Of a stretch of 64,000 nucleotides of DNA, positions 18,467-26,107 are shown one piece after another. Numbering within the stretch: the first letter of the stretch is position 1; every line of letters begins with the position of its first letter. The notes below the pieces were generated by a model, which was given only the letters and a program-made list of their open reading frames with translations, had not been told where the DNA came from and searched no databases. The stretch spans positions 310,001 to 374,000 of the forward strand of contig JAGTTP010000002.1 in the NCBI GenBank assembly GCA_018223365.1. Direction: 5' to 3'. Source of the DNA: Clostridiaceae bacterium Marseille-Q4145 (GTDB lineage: Bacteria; Bacillota; Clostridia; Lachnospirales; Lachnospiraceae). Position numbers and translations under genes: made by a program.

Positions 18467-18721
18467 TTAGATTTTTTCCTCTGTATGAATCACCATAATA
18501 TTTTTAGTGAGAGTAAAGCAGTTTTCTCTTTTCATCATTACTTCTGTCGCTTTCTCTATCTTCCGAATGCTTTCATTTCTGGCTCTTCCTGAACTCATCT
18601 TCCATGCATCTTTAATATGAAGGGTAAAGAAAAACAAAATCGCAAGTATTACTCCAAATATCGTGACAACCAGACATATATAAAACCCGGCGTTATATGT
18701 CTGTATTCGTTCCATTCCCAT
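18467..18721 (-). CDS. Small single-span membrane protein, function unknown
   Basis: 84 residues with one strong membrane helix at about 12-36 (AGFYICLVVTIFGVILAILFFF) after a short polar N-terminus, then a basic/polar tail (IKDAWKMSSGRARNESIRKIEKATEVM). AAGGAGG precedes the ATG. It lies between the kinase (11 bases) and the giant surface protein (13 bases), so it belongs to the operon. Gly12-Phe13 before the hydrophobic stretch faintly recalls a type IV prepilin cleavage site, and an A24 peptidase is encoded in the operon, but the Glu at +5 is missing (Leu instead). I do not recognise the family. Confidence 0.75.
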   Translation of the reverse strand: MGMERIQTYNAGFYICLVVTIFGVILAILFFFTLHIKDAWKMSSGRARNESIRKIEKATEVMMKRENCFTLTKNIMVIHTEEKI

Positions 18722-18732
18722 ATGTTTCCTCC

Positions 18733-20424
18733 TTAAGCACCATATGCCACGGCCGATATATCTCTGGCTCCTTTCACCTGGTTTCTGATTTCTTCCATCA
18801 GTTTCTGGTCTTCCTCATCCAGGTTATTTTCTGTTTCAATCTGCGCTGTTCCCTGTTCGATCCGGTCAAGCAATTGCTCTATCTCTGCTTTTTCAATACC
18901 GCCCTGCGCTTTGAACTTATTGATCTGGGATTTGATCTCTCCTGCTGTATATCGGTAAATACCAAGGGCAATATAATATCCTGCATTTGTCACAAGATCA
19001 TCCTGTACCAGTCCATTAAGGTCTGTCCAATATTCTGTATAGGTATATTCCGAGTTCACCTTCTTTGTCAGTTCTCCATGAGACTTTGCAATTGTCCAAA
19101 GACTTTCCGCCGTTCCTCTTTTTTCTTTTGAGAGGGTTGTACTGTCAGCTGCATACTTCAGCCATTCCAGAGAAAGGCTCTTTCCATTATCTGTACAATA
19201 GAGATAATAATTTACACCAAGATCATAAGCGAACTCATCAAATTCTTTTTCATTCCGCTTTTGAAAATAGTTCTGAGCCGGATTTCCTTCCAGCATCTGT
19301 CCCAGAAGCGTCTGCATTGCCTGTATTTCCTTTATATCAATCCGGTTATCCTGAATGATCGTGTCCAACAGATTCCTGTATGCCTCACTTCTGGCCGGTT
19401 CCACCTGGATAGCCTGTTTATAAATCTCTGTCTTTTCTGAAAGTTCCTGCTCCTTGTCGTCTTCCGCCACCGCATCACCCTGTGAGATATAATAGTCATA
19501 GCTGGATCTGGTCTCATTGGAGGCAGCTATTTTAAATCCGGTCATACCGGCAATTCCGGATACTGTCATCAGAACCGCGCCAAAAAACAGTCCTAAATTT
19601 CTGCTTCTTTTTCTCTGGGCTTTTCTTCCGATCTCTTCTACATGATCCAGATCAAATTTCAGCTCCGCACAGGACTGATAACGTTCTTCCGGGTTTTGTC
19701 TGGTACATTTCTGAATCATCTTTTCCAGACCTTCTGAAAGTTTCGGATTGATTTTTCTGACTGGTTTCATGTATGGTTCACTGCTCGGGTGTTTTCCTGT
19801 CACCAGATGATAAAGAGTTGCTCCAAGGCAGTAAATATCTGTCCTGGCATCCGTTCTTCCATGTCCTCCATACTGTTCCGGTGCTGCATATCCTCTTGTA
19901 CCAAGACAGGTGGTTGCATCTCCCGATTCATCATATTTATATTCTTTCGCCGTACCGAAATCCAGCAGCATCACCACTCCGTCCGGTCTCAGTACTACAT
20001 TGGATGGTTTCATATCTCTGTAAATAATCGGCGGATTACAGCTGTGAAGATACAGCAATACATCACAGAGCTGTTTTGCCAAGTCAATCACCTGTATTTC
20101 CGACACGCTCCCATGTTCCAGTACCTTCTCCAGTGAATTTCCTTCCACGAAATCCATAACGATTACAAATGTATCATCAATATCAATCACGTCGATAATA
20201 CTTGGCAGATGTGGATTATTGAGATGCTTCATGATCTCCACCTCTGTCAGGAGACTCTGCTCTACAACCTGATCCTGATTTACACCGCTCTTTCTGACTT
20301 CTTTTACCGCCCAGTTTTTATTTGCCCGTTCATTACGCGCCAAATAGACGGTGCTCATTCCGCCCCGTCCAACAACACTCAGTATTCGATATTTTCCACC
20401 CAGTAAATCACCAATCTTCAGCAT
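18733..20424 (-). CDS. Transmembrane serine/threonine protein kinase
   Basis: A 563-residue Hanks-type kinase. Kinase domain about 10-265: glycine loop VGRGGMSTVYLA, Lys41 in AVKEV, catalytic loop YRDMKPSN (Asp137; Tyr replaces the usual His), DFG at 155-157, activation/P+1 loop CLGTRGYAAPEQYG. One membrane helix at about 276-301 is followed by a 260-residue extracytoplasmic, mostly helical part rich in Tyr-Lys-Gln (TPR-like, not PASTA). It is thus unlike the peptidoglycan-sensing PrkC/PknB kinases. It lies 17 bases after the PP2C gene, its likely opposing phosphatase, and before the giant Ig protein. Substrates are unknown. Confidence 0.92.
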   Translation of the reverse strand: MLKIGDLLGGKYRILSVVGRGGMSTVYLARNERANKNWAVKEVRKSGVNQDQVVEQSLLTEVEIMKHLNNPHLPSIIDVIDIDDTFVIVMDFVEGNSLEKVLEHGSVSEIQVIDLAKQLCDVLLYLHSCNPPIIYRDMKPSNVVLRPDGVVMLLDFGTAKEYKYDESGDATTCLGTRGYAAPEQYGGHGRTDARTDIYCLGATLYHLVTGKHPSSEPYMKPVRKINPKLSEGLEKMIQKCTRQNPEERYQSCAELKFDLDHVEEIGRKAQRKRSRNLGLFFGAVLMTVSGIAGMTGFKIAASNETRSSYDYYISQGDAVAEDDKEQELSEKTEIYKQAIQVEPARSEAYRNLLDTIIQDNRIDIKEIQAMQTLLGQMLEGNPAQNYFQKRNEKEFDEFAYDLGVNYYLYCTDNGKSLSLEWLKYAADSTTLSKEKRGTAESLWTIAKSHGELTKKVNSEYTYTEYWTDLNGLVQDDLVTNAGYYIALGIYRYTAGEIKSQINKFKAQGGIEKAEIEQLLDRIEQGTAQIETENNLDEEDQKLMEEIRNQVKGARDISAVAYGA

Positions 20425-20441
20425 GTATACACTCCCTCATC

Positions 20442-21212
20442 TCACCTGCAGACCTGTATCCAGATCGAAGTGATATTATCCTTTTCTCCCCGCTGCTTGC
20501 AAAGTTCCGTTAACCCCTCAAGCCGCTTTCTCATGAGATCTTCATGATGCGAAGACGGTAATCGCATACCTTCTGCAATTTCTCCTGTACTGATTACGTG
20601 CCGGAAACCATCACTGCAGATCAGGAACCCCTGTTCCGGTGCCAACTCTCCCTGTATGAAATCCGGTGCCAGATAATTACCTGCCCCCACACACTGCAGC
20701 AGCATATTTCTTTTCGGATCTTTTATTGCTTCCTCCAGAGTCATTCTTCCATAATCCATCTCCTGCTGAATATAGGTCTGATCCTTTGTAATCTGCTGTA
20801 AAATTCCTTCCTTTTTATAAACCCGGCAGTCTCCGATATGAAATACATAGTATCTTTTTTCATAAAAAAGGACTGCTTCGACCGTTGTCCCCAGTAATAA
20901 TCCATGCATTTTCCCATACGTGGTCAACTTCTGATGCGTTTCAGATACCAGCTTCGACCAGCTCTCCCGCAAACCATCCGCGGTAAATCTCTGGTTCAAA
21001 AGAATCGGGTACTGATATTGAAACCAGGCGGAAAATGCTTTGATCATTTCTGCGCTGGCAATCTCTCCTTTTTGCAAACCGCCAAGCCCGTCACATAAAA
21101 CCGCCAGCAATGTCGTTCCTGTTGCTGTATTCGCTTCCTGGATTAACAGCGAATCTTGATTACTCTTTTTTTGTGTTCCAATATCTGTGTAAAAAGCAGA
21201 TAAATACCTCAT
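20442..21212 (-). CDS. PP2C-type serine/threonine phosphatase
   Basis: 256 residues of the PPM family. Metal-binding and fold motifs: KKSNQDSLLI (Asp20), LAVLCDGLGGLQKGEIAS, LGTTVEAVLF, YVFHIGDCRVYKKEG, LICSDGFRH and KDNITSIWIQV at the C-terminus. No membrane segment, so cytoplasmic. It lies 12 bases after the prepilin peptidase and 17 before the kinase, the usual kinase/phosphatase pair; it most likely dephosphorylates the neighbour kinase or its targets. Confidence 0.93.
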   Translation of the reverse strand: MRYLSAFYTDIGTQKKSNQDSLLIQEANTATGTTLLAVLCDGLGGLQKGEIASAEMIKAFSAWFQYQYPILLNQRFTADGLRESWSKLVSETHQKLTTYGKMHGLLLGTTVEAVLFYEKRYYVFHIGDCRVYKKEGILQQITKDQTYIQQEMDYGRMTLEEAIKDPKRNMLLQCVGAGNYLAPDFIQGELAPEQGFLICSDGFRHVISTGEIAEGMRLPSSHHEDLMRKRLEGLTELCKQRGEKDNITSIWIQVCR

Positions 21213-21224
21213 AAAATCCCCCTG

Positions 21225-21626
21225 TCAAATCAGTCCCAACATCCGACAGCCTACGCCCAGAAATACGCAGATTGCCAGAGGGACCTCCTTTTTGCATAAT
21301 ATTCCCCATACCGCTGCCATCAGAAAAATCAAAAACAATAGCTCCCAGATTTTTTCGCACCCCACGTAAAATCCCACCACTGTCAGTAATTTCACATCTC
21401 CGGCACCGATTCCTCTGCGGAATACAATATAAAAGATCAGCATACTTCCGCCTGCCAGTAATGCCCCTTTTACCGACAAATTCCACTCTCCTGGCATCCC
21501 TCTGCTGCAAATTCCCCATAGAAGCAGACAGATGACCAAAAAGTTTGGAATCCTGCGATGTTTCAAATCTTCTGCTGCAATTCTACCAAGCAGCAAAAGA
21601 AAAATAATGTTATTCACACTTTGCAC
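21225..21626 (-). CDS. A24-family prepilin peptidase (short form)
   Basis: A 133-residue integral membrane aspartic peptidase. Both catalytic aspartates are in place: EDLKHRRIPN (Asp20) and GAGDVKLL (the GxGDxKLL motif, near residue 77), set among about four to five helices. It lacks the N-terminal methylase domain of PilD, as TadV/CpaA-type enzymes do. It starts with GTG at 21626 after GGGGGAAA; GTG at 21617 is possible. No type IV or Flp/Tad pilus genes are visible around it; it leads the phosphatase-kinase-Ig protein operon. Confidence 0.87.
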   Translation of the reverse strand: MQSVNNIIFLLLLGRIAAEDLKHRRIPNFLVICLLLWGICSRGMPGEWNLSVKGALLAGGSMLIFYIVFRRGIGAGDVKLLTVVGFYVGCEKIWELLFLIFLMAAVWGILCKKEVPLAICVFLGVGCRMLGLI

Positions 21627-21671
21627 TTTCCCCCGTTCTTTTGCGCCACAGTTAATTTCATTGTTGTTTGG

Positions 21672-21699
21672 AAAATTTTGGCCGATATGGCCGAATTTT
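21672..21699. other. Inverted repeat in the leader of the prepilin peptidase operon
   Basis: AAAATTTTGGCC and GGCCGAATTTT flank a 5-base GATAT centre. It lies about 20-45 bases downstream of the predicted operon start and could be an operator or leader hairpin. It has no T-run on the coding side beyond AAAATTTT itself. Confidence 0.45.
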
Positions 21700-21722
21700 G
21701 ACTTGCGTTGTTGTTATGACTG

Positions 21723-21751
21723 ACTTTAGCATAAAGCTTCTGTCTTTGCAA
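21723..21751 (-). promoter_or_regulatory. Candidate promoter of the five-gene surface-protein operon
   Basis: Minus-strand TTGCAA (21746-21751), 17-base spacer, TAAAGT (21723-21728). Four of six bases match the consensus in each box. It lies after the ABC-transporter terminator and before the first operon gene. Confidence 0.45.
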
Positions 21752-21790
21752 CTACTTTTCGACTGTTTATAAAACTTTTAGATTTACATA

Positions 21791-21827
21791 AAAAAACTGT
21801 CCGAAAGAATGTATCTTCCGAACAGTT
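21791..21827 (-). terminator. Terminator of the tryptophan-type ABC transporter operon
   Basis: A 14-bp stem (arms 21795-21808 and 21814-21827, two G-T pairs) with a 5-base loop, followed on the minus strand by a run of T. It starts 6 bases after the ATPase stop codon. Confidence 0.85.
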
Positions 21828-21833
21828 TCGCTT

Positions 21834-22640
21834 TTATTTTTCCATGGATAAGAGAATCCGGTCATTATCCAGATCTTTTCCTGCCTTGCTGTGGAATTTT
21901 TCCAGAAGATCGTTCACCGTCATATTGGCACGCTCTTCGCCTTCCACATCCAGTACGATTTTTCCATCGTCCATCATCAGCGTCCGATTCCCCATCGTCA
22001 ATGCCTGATGCATATTGTGGGTTACCATCAGGCAAGTAGTATTATTTTTCTCAATAATTTCCTGAGTCAGCTTCAGCACTTTATCTGCGGTTGCAGGATC
22101 AAGAGCTGCGGTATGCTCATCCAGAAGTAAGAGATCGGGCGGTACCATGGTTGCCATAAGAAGCGTCAGTGCCTGACGCTGTCCTCCAGAAAGAAGGCCT
22201 ACCGGATTTTTCATCCTGTCTTCCAGTCCCATATGTAGAAGGGATAACTGCTCCCGGAAAAACTCTTTATCCTTTTTGGAGATCCGGCTAAAGGGAGCGG
22301 TTCCCTTAGAAGCTCTTAAATAGGCCAGTGCCAGATTTTCCTCAATCGTCATATGGGGAGCCGTTCCGCGAAGCGGATCCTGGAACAGGCGGCCAATGAC
22401 ACGGCTTCTCTTATATTCCGGGATAAACGTGATGTCCTGTCCATCCAAAGTGATAGAACCTTCATCCACATAGAATACACCTGCAATGGCATTCATCATA
22501 GTGGATTTTCCGGCTCCGTTGGAACCGATAATCGTTGCAAAATCACCTGGTTTTAAATGAAGGGATAATCCCTGCAGCGCACATTTTTCATTCACCGTGC
22601 CCGGATTGAAGGTCTTTTTGATATTTTCCAGTTTTAACAT
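21834..22640 (-). CDS. ABC transporter ATP-binding protein (tryptophan-type uptake system)
   Basis: 268-residue nucleotide-binding subunit: Walker A GSNGAGKSTMMNAIAG, Q-loop at GRLFQDPLRGTAP, signature LLSGGQRQALTLLM, Walker B LLLLDEHTAALDP, and H-loop VTHNMHQAL. It powers uptake by the neighbouring permease and lipoprotein. The system corresponds to trpXYZ of Firmicutes (this would be the ATPase) because of the shared T-box with a Trp specifier. It starts 1 base after the permease stop; GAGG is in front. Confidence 0.93.
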   Translation of the reverse strand: MLKLENIKKTFNPGTVNEKCALQGLSLHLKPGDFATIIGSNGAGKSTMMNAIAGVFYVDEGSITLDGQDITFIPEYKRSRVIGRLFQDPLRGTAPHMTIEENLALAYLRASKGTAPFSRISKKDKEFFREQLSLLHMGLEDRMKNPVGLLSGGQRQALTLLMATMVPPDLLLLDEHTAALDPATADKVLKLTQEIIEKNNTTCLMVTHNMHQALTMGNRTLMMDDGKIVLDVEGEERANMTVNDLLEKFHSKAGKDLDNDRILLSMEK

Positions 22641-22641
22641 A

Positions 22642-23556
22642 TCAGTTGCCTCCCTTTCTGGACGCAGATGCGCTCATTTTCCGTTTTTGGAATGCGGCTC
22701 CTTCTTTCAGTGCCGGTCCGGCAATGGCCAGTGCTACCACGATAGCGGTTACCAGTTTCAGACACTCAATCGGTACGATGCCGGTCTTTAAAATGACTGC
22801 ATAAATAAAACGATATACAATACTTCCCACGATAGCTGCGATCACATTTCTTCCCATGGATCTGCGGCCAATGAGAGTCTCACCAATAATCAGGCAGGCA
22901 AGACCAATGACTACAATTCCCGTTCCACCGTTAATATCTGCGGACTTCTGATACTGCCCTACAACAGCTCCGGACAGAGCAGTCAGTGCATTGGAAATGC
23001 AAAGGCCAATGGTAATAGTAAATACTGGATTCACAGATGAGGCACGCACCATATCCGCGTTATCTCCGGTTGCCCGGATACTCAGTCCGATACGGGTTCC
23101 CAGAAACCATACCAGAAAAACTCCGGCTGCAATTGTGATTCCGGCAGCAAGAAGAAGCTTATACCAGCTTCCTCCAATACCTGTATTCTTCAGAAGCGTG
23201 AACAATGTATCCTGTTTCAGAAGACTCACATTGGAACTCCAGCCCATGACCATCAGGTTCACCGTATAAAGTCCTGTGTTAGTTACGATTCCTGCGAGAA
23301 TCGACGGAACTCCCAGTCTGGTCTGCAGAAATGCGGTGACAAAACCGGCACAGCTTCCGGCAGCCATTGCTGCCAGAATAGCCAGGAACGGATGTCCTGC
23401 TGCCGCTACTGTTACCGACACAGCTGCTCCCAGTACAAATCCACTGTCTGTCGTCAAATCTGCAATATCCAGAATCCGGTAGCTTAAAAACAGGGCCATG
23501 GCTACCAGTGCGTACATAAAGCCCAGCTCCAGGGCTGTCTGAATCACATAAATCAT
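22642..23556 (-). CDS. ABC transporter permease (tryptophan-type uptake system)
   Basis: 304 residues with about eight membrane helices of the branched-chain/sugar-like permease superfamily (YRILDIADLTTDSGFVLGAA, GLAVQ-type loop replaced by TGIVVIGLACLIIGETLIGRRS). It forms the channel for the amino acid bound by the adjacent lipoprotein. GAGGAG precedes the ATG at 23556, which is 3 bases after the lipoprotein stop. Substrate assignment comes from the operon's T-box, not from the permease sequence. Confidence 0.9.
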   Translation of the reverse strand: MIYVIQTALELGFMYALVAMALFLSYRILDIADLTTDSGFVLGAAVSVTVAAAGHPFLAILAAMAAGSCAGFVTAFLQTRLGVPSILAGIVTNTGLYTVNLMVMGWSSNVSLLKQDTLFTLLKNTGIGGSWYKLLLAAGITIAAGVFLVWFLGTRIGLSIRATGDNADMVRASSVNPVFTITIGLCISNALTALSGAVVGQYQKSADINGGTGIVVIGLACLIIGETLIGRRSMGRNVIAAIVGSIVYRFIYAVILKTGIVPIECLKLVTAIVVALAIAGPALKEGAAFQKRKMSASASRKGGN

Positions 23557-23559
23557 AAT

Positions 23560-24639
23560 TTACTCCTCAGTTGTGGTAACTTCTACCACTTCTCCCATGT
23601 CATTAAATACGGAATAATCAATTCCAAGTGCTGTTGCAGTCTCGGTGTTGACTGTGATGATGCCGCCGTCCATCAGATAGTAGTCTTCCAGGTCATCCAT
23701 GCCTTTCGCCATTGCATCATATGCAAGATCAGCGGTCTGATGTCCAAGGTCGGTATAATTGACACCACAGGTAGCGAATGCACCATTTCTTACGAAGGAA
23801 TCAGCTCCGGTGTAATGAGGAATTCCTGCTTCAGCCAGGTTCTCATAGATAGCCAGCTCTGCTGCCATGATCACGTTATCCGTAGGGGTAAATACTGCAT
23901 CCACATCATCAGCGATCAGTGCGCTTGCTGCAGTGATTACTTCATCGTTGGTGTTTGCAGTTTTCTCTTCGTATGCAATACCTTTCTCATCCAGATAAGC
24001 TTTTGCATCTGCGATTGGTTTGGTAGAGTTTGCTTCAGACTGGGAATAAAGAAGACCAACCTTCTGTACATCCGGGTTCTGTGCCAACATCATATCCATG
24101 ATAAAGGTGGTATTCAATGCGTCGGAAGTACCGGTTACATAATCGATGCCAGTCAGCTCTGCTGCTTCCGGATCAGAGATTGCTGCATAAACAACCGGTG
24201 TCTGGGTATCCTCTGCACAGGTTGCCATCACCTGTGCTGCCAGAGTTGCAATCGGGATGATGGCATCTACGCCATCTGCTACTGCCTGGGTTCCGATCTG
24301 GGTCAGTGTAGACTGATCCCCCTGTCCGGAATAGGTTTCATATTCAATGGTAACTCCGTTCTTAGCTGCGATTGCATCCAGTTCTTCTTCTACTGCGTTT
24401 GCAATCTCATCCAGTGATGCATGATCCATCTGTTTTACAACTGCTACTTTGTAGGTAGCACCTGCATTGGCGGTCTCTTCTGCATCTGCCGCATCTGCTT
24501 CGGTATCATCTGTGCTTTCCGTGGTCTCCTCTGCAGAAGTATCTGCTGCGGTGTCTGCTGCTCCAGTGCTTCCACATCCAGCTACCAGGGTTGTTGTCAT
24601 TGCTGCTGCCAGTAATACGCTTACTACTTTCTTTTTCAT
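23560..24639 (-). CDS. trpX: Tryptophan ABC transporter substrate-binding lipoprotein (TrpX/DUF534 family)
   Basis: An extracytoplasmic binding protein. Signal peptide with lipobox LVAGC (Cys at about residue 22), an acidic Ala/Glu/Thr linker, then the periplasmic-binding fold of the DUF534 family (YKVAVVKQMDHASLDEIANA, VDAIIPIATLAAQVM, YSQSEANSTKPIADAKAYL, FTPTDNVIMAAE, YTGADSFVRNGAFATCGVNY). GGAGG sits 8 bases before the ATG at 24639, better than the frame start at 24654. It is the first gene after the T-box. Tryptophan as ligand is inferred from that; tyrosine or another aromatic is possible. Confidence 0.9.
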   Translation of the reverse strand: MKKKVVSVLLAAAMTTTLVAGCGSTGAADTAADTSAEETTESTDDTEADAADAEETANAGATYKVAVVKQMDHASLDEIANAVEEELDAIAAKNGVTIEYETYSGQGDQSTLTQIGTQAVADGVDAIIPIATLAAQVMATCAEDTQTPVVYAAISDPEAAELTGIDYVTGTSDALNTTFIMDMMLAQNPDVQKVGLLYSQSEANSTKPIADAKAYLDEKGIAYEEKTANTNDEVITAASALIADDVDAVFTPTDNVIMAAELAIYENLAEAGIPHYTGADSFVRNGAFATCGVNYTDLGHQTADLAYDAMAKGMDDLEDYYLMDGGIITVNTETATALGIDYSVFNDMGEVVEVTTTEE

Positions 24640-24715
24640 GTCCTTTTCCTCCACAATTCAAAAATCCAGGGCTTATTTGCTGGCTTGAAACGGCTGCCCT
24701 TCGCTTTTTATCATA

Positions 24716-25005
24716 CAAAAAAACCGTCCCAAGCTTTTTCTGCTTGAGACGGTTATAAATATCTTATAATCGCGGTACCACTCAACTTGACATTGCTGTC
24801 CACTTTCGGTGTACTGTCATACACTCCTCATTGATAACGGGTTTGGTTCCCGACGGTTCCTACTCTTCTCATTTCGGGCCGCCCTCGAAAGGCCATTCAG
24901 CAATCAGCTCTGTACCGCAATCCCACCACCTGCGGTTCTCTGTGACTTTACTGGAAAGCTTACTTCTCTTTCTCATCGGTTTTGGTATACAATTGGTTTG
25001 AACTT
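24716..25005 (-). promoter_or_regulatory. T-box riboswitch, tryptophan specifier
   Basis: Leader of the trpX operon. On the minus strand: stem I region with GAA-TGG-CC before TTTCGAG, giving specifier TGG (Trp; plus positions 24893-24895); the conserved T-box TGAGTGGTACCGCG (about 24771-24784), whose bulge pairs with the tRNA acceptor end; and an intrinsic terminator (arms 24722-24734 and 24742-24754, then seven T). Uncharged tRNA-Trp should favour the antiterminator and switch the transporter on. The specifier was placed by eye from its position relative to the conserved stem I bases. Confidence 0.9.
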
Positions 25006-25011
25006 GTTTGT

Positions 25012-25040
25012 ATTCTATGCCTCTTGAGGTGAAATGTCAA
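25012..25040 (-). promoter_or_regulatory. Promoter of the T-box/trpX operon
   Basis: Minus-strand TTGACA (25035-25040), 17-base spacer, TAGAAT (25012-25017): nearly ideal. The start near 25005 gives a leader of about 365 bases. Confidence 0.8.
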
Positions 25041-25057
25041 CTGTTTTTTCAAAATTT

Positions 25058-25486
25058 TTATGCGACCTGCATTTTTGCCTTGATTTCACGAACGCCACGT
25101 TCTAAAGCTAATATGCGGATTTTCATCATTTCCCATTCTTCATTACATAACTGGACCTGTCGAAACTTTCTCATCAAATCAAAATGACCTTCCGCCACAA
25201 TATTAATTTTTGTTTCAATTTCATTTTCCAGATATGTTTTAAGTGACCGAATCTCCTGTTTTGTACTGCTTTCCAAAGCATCCATACATCTGTCCATTTT
25301 GTCAAACCGATCGTCCATTCTATCAAGGCGACCATCCATTTTGTCAAACCGATCGTCCATTCTATCAAGGCGACCATCCATTTTGTCAAACCGATCGTCC
25401 ATTCTATCAAGGCGACCATCCATTTTGTCAAGACGACCATGGATCTTTGCAAGTTCTTCCATAATCATTTTCGTATCTTCCGACAT
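25058..25486 (-). CDS. Coiled-coil protein with 14-residue tandem repeats
   Basis: 142 residues, no signal peptide or membrane span. Residues about 15-65 are perfect copies of a 14-residue unit (RLDRMDDRFDKMDG), charged and heptad-like, so a long parallel coiled coil is likely; the C-terminal half is also helical (YLENEIETKINIVAEGHFD). Short proteins of this kind are common in Lachnospiraceae and Clostridia next to stress or phage genes, and I know no firm function. AGGAGG precedes the ATG and a good promoter lies at 25534-25562, so it is expressed alone. Confidence 0.8.
   Translation of the reverse strand: MSEDTKMIMEELAKIHGRLDKMDGRLDRMDDRFDKMDGRLDRMDDRFDKMDGRLDRMDDRFDKMDRCMDALESSTKQEIRSLKTYLENEIETKINIVAEGHFDLMRKFRQVQLCNEEWEMMKIRILALERGVREIKAKMQVA
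25294..25440. repeat. 42-bp tandem repeat, three perfect copies plus a half
   Basis: Copies start at 25294, 25336 and 25378 and are identical over all 42 bases; a partial fourth copy at 25420-25440 differs at the end. 42 is a multiple of three, so change in copy number keeps the reading frame of the coiled-coil gene. Confidence 0.95.
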
Positions 25487-25533
25487 ACTAACTCCTCCTT
25501 TTCTTTTACTATATGTTTCTTTTTGGTAGATTT

Positions 25534-25562
25534 ATCTTATCACATATAGAAAAATAAAACAA
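25534..25562 (-). promoter_or_regulatory. Promoter of the coiled-coil repeat gene
   Basis: Minus-strand TTGTTT (25557-25562), 17-base spacer, TAAGAT (25534-25539). Confidence 0.55.
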
Positions 25563-25599
25563 GGAGTATATCTCAAAACTATATTTCAAATATAATTTT

Positions 25600-26106
25600 T
25601 TAATCCGTCAGAAAATCTTTCCAATCCAACATCTCTCCATTCAGTACACATTCCTTCAGTTCATCCTGCTCGTAGTACAATTTCAGTGAAAAGAATGGTA
25701 CTTCCTCCGTGAGTAATTTAAAGAAAACTTTATCTCCTTCCCAAAGTTCCAGATCTTTGATACGGTCTTTTCTGACCCATTCCAGATCACCTTCCAAGCA
25801 GTCATAGTTCAGCTTTCCTTCCCATCCAGTAGCTGTAAAAAGGCACATATACTGGGTCTCGACATTCTTCAATGAAAAGGTCACAATGCCCCTGAAACGG
25901 TAATCGGTCAGGGTAAGACCCGTCTCCTCCCGCACCTCACGAAGGAGGCAGTCTTCCGGACTTTCGTAATCTTCCGCATGACCACCTACTCCGATCCATT
26001 TATCCTGATTCACATCATTCTTTTTCTTTACCCGATGCATCATCAGGTAGCTGTCGCCCTGCTCCAGATAACACAGCGTAGTAAGACTCATTGGTAATGT
26101 TGGCAT
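25600..26106 (-). CDS. Nudix hydrolase (MutT/8-oxo-dGTP diphosphatase-like)
   Basis: 168 residues with the Nudix box G-x5-E-x7-REUxEExGU spelled by GGHAEDYESPEDCLLREVREE and TGLTL (about residues 41-66). The preamble (LCYLEQGDSYLMMHRVKKKNDVNQ-DKWIGVGG) fits the MutT/NUDT1-like group acting on oxidised purine nucleotides, though the exact substrate is not proven. It begins 1 base after the yqeY stop, so it closes the CBS-yqeY-nudix operon. Confidence 0.9.
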   Translation of the reverse strand: MPTLPMSLTTLCYLEQGDSYLMMHRVKKKNDVNQDKWIGVGGHAEDYESPEDCLLREVREETGLTLTDYRFRGIVTFSLKNVETQYMCLFTATGWEGKLNYDCLEGDLEWVRKDRIKDLELWEGDKVFFKLLTEEVPFFSLKLYYEQDELKECVLNGEMLDWKDFLTD

Positions 26107-26107
26107 C

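Noticed and set aside
25294..25440. Regular repeats resembling a CRISPR array
   Set aside because: The copies are directly adjacent with no spacers and lie inside a coding frame; they encode a 14-residue coiled-coil unit.
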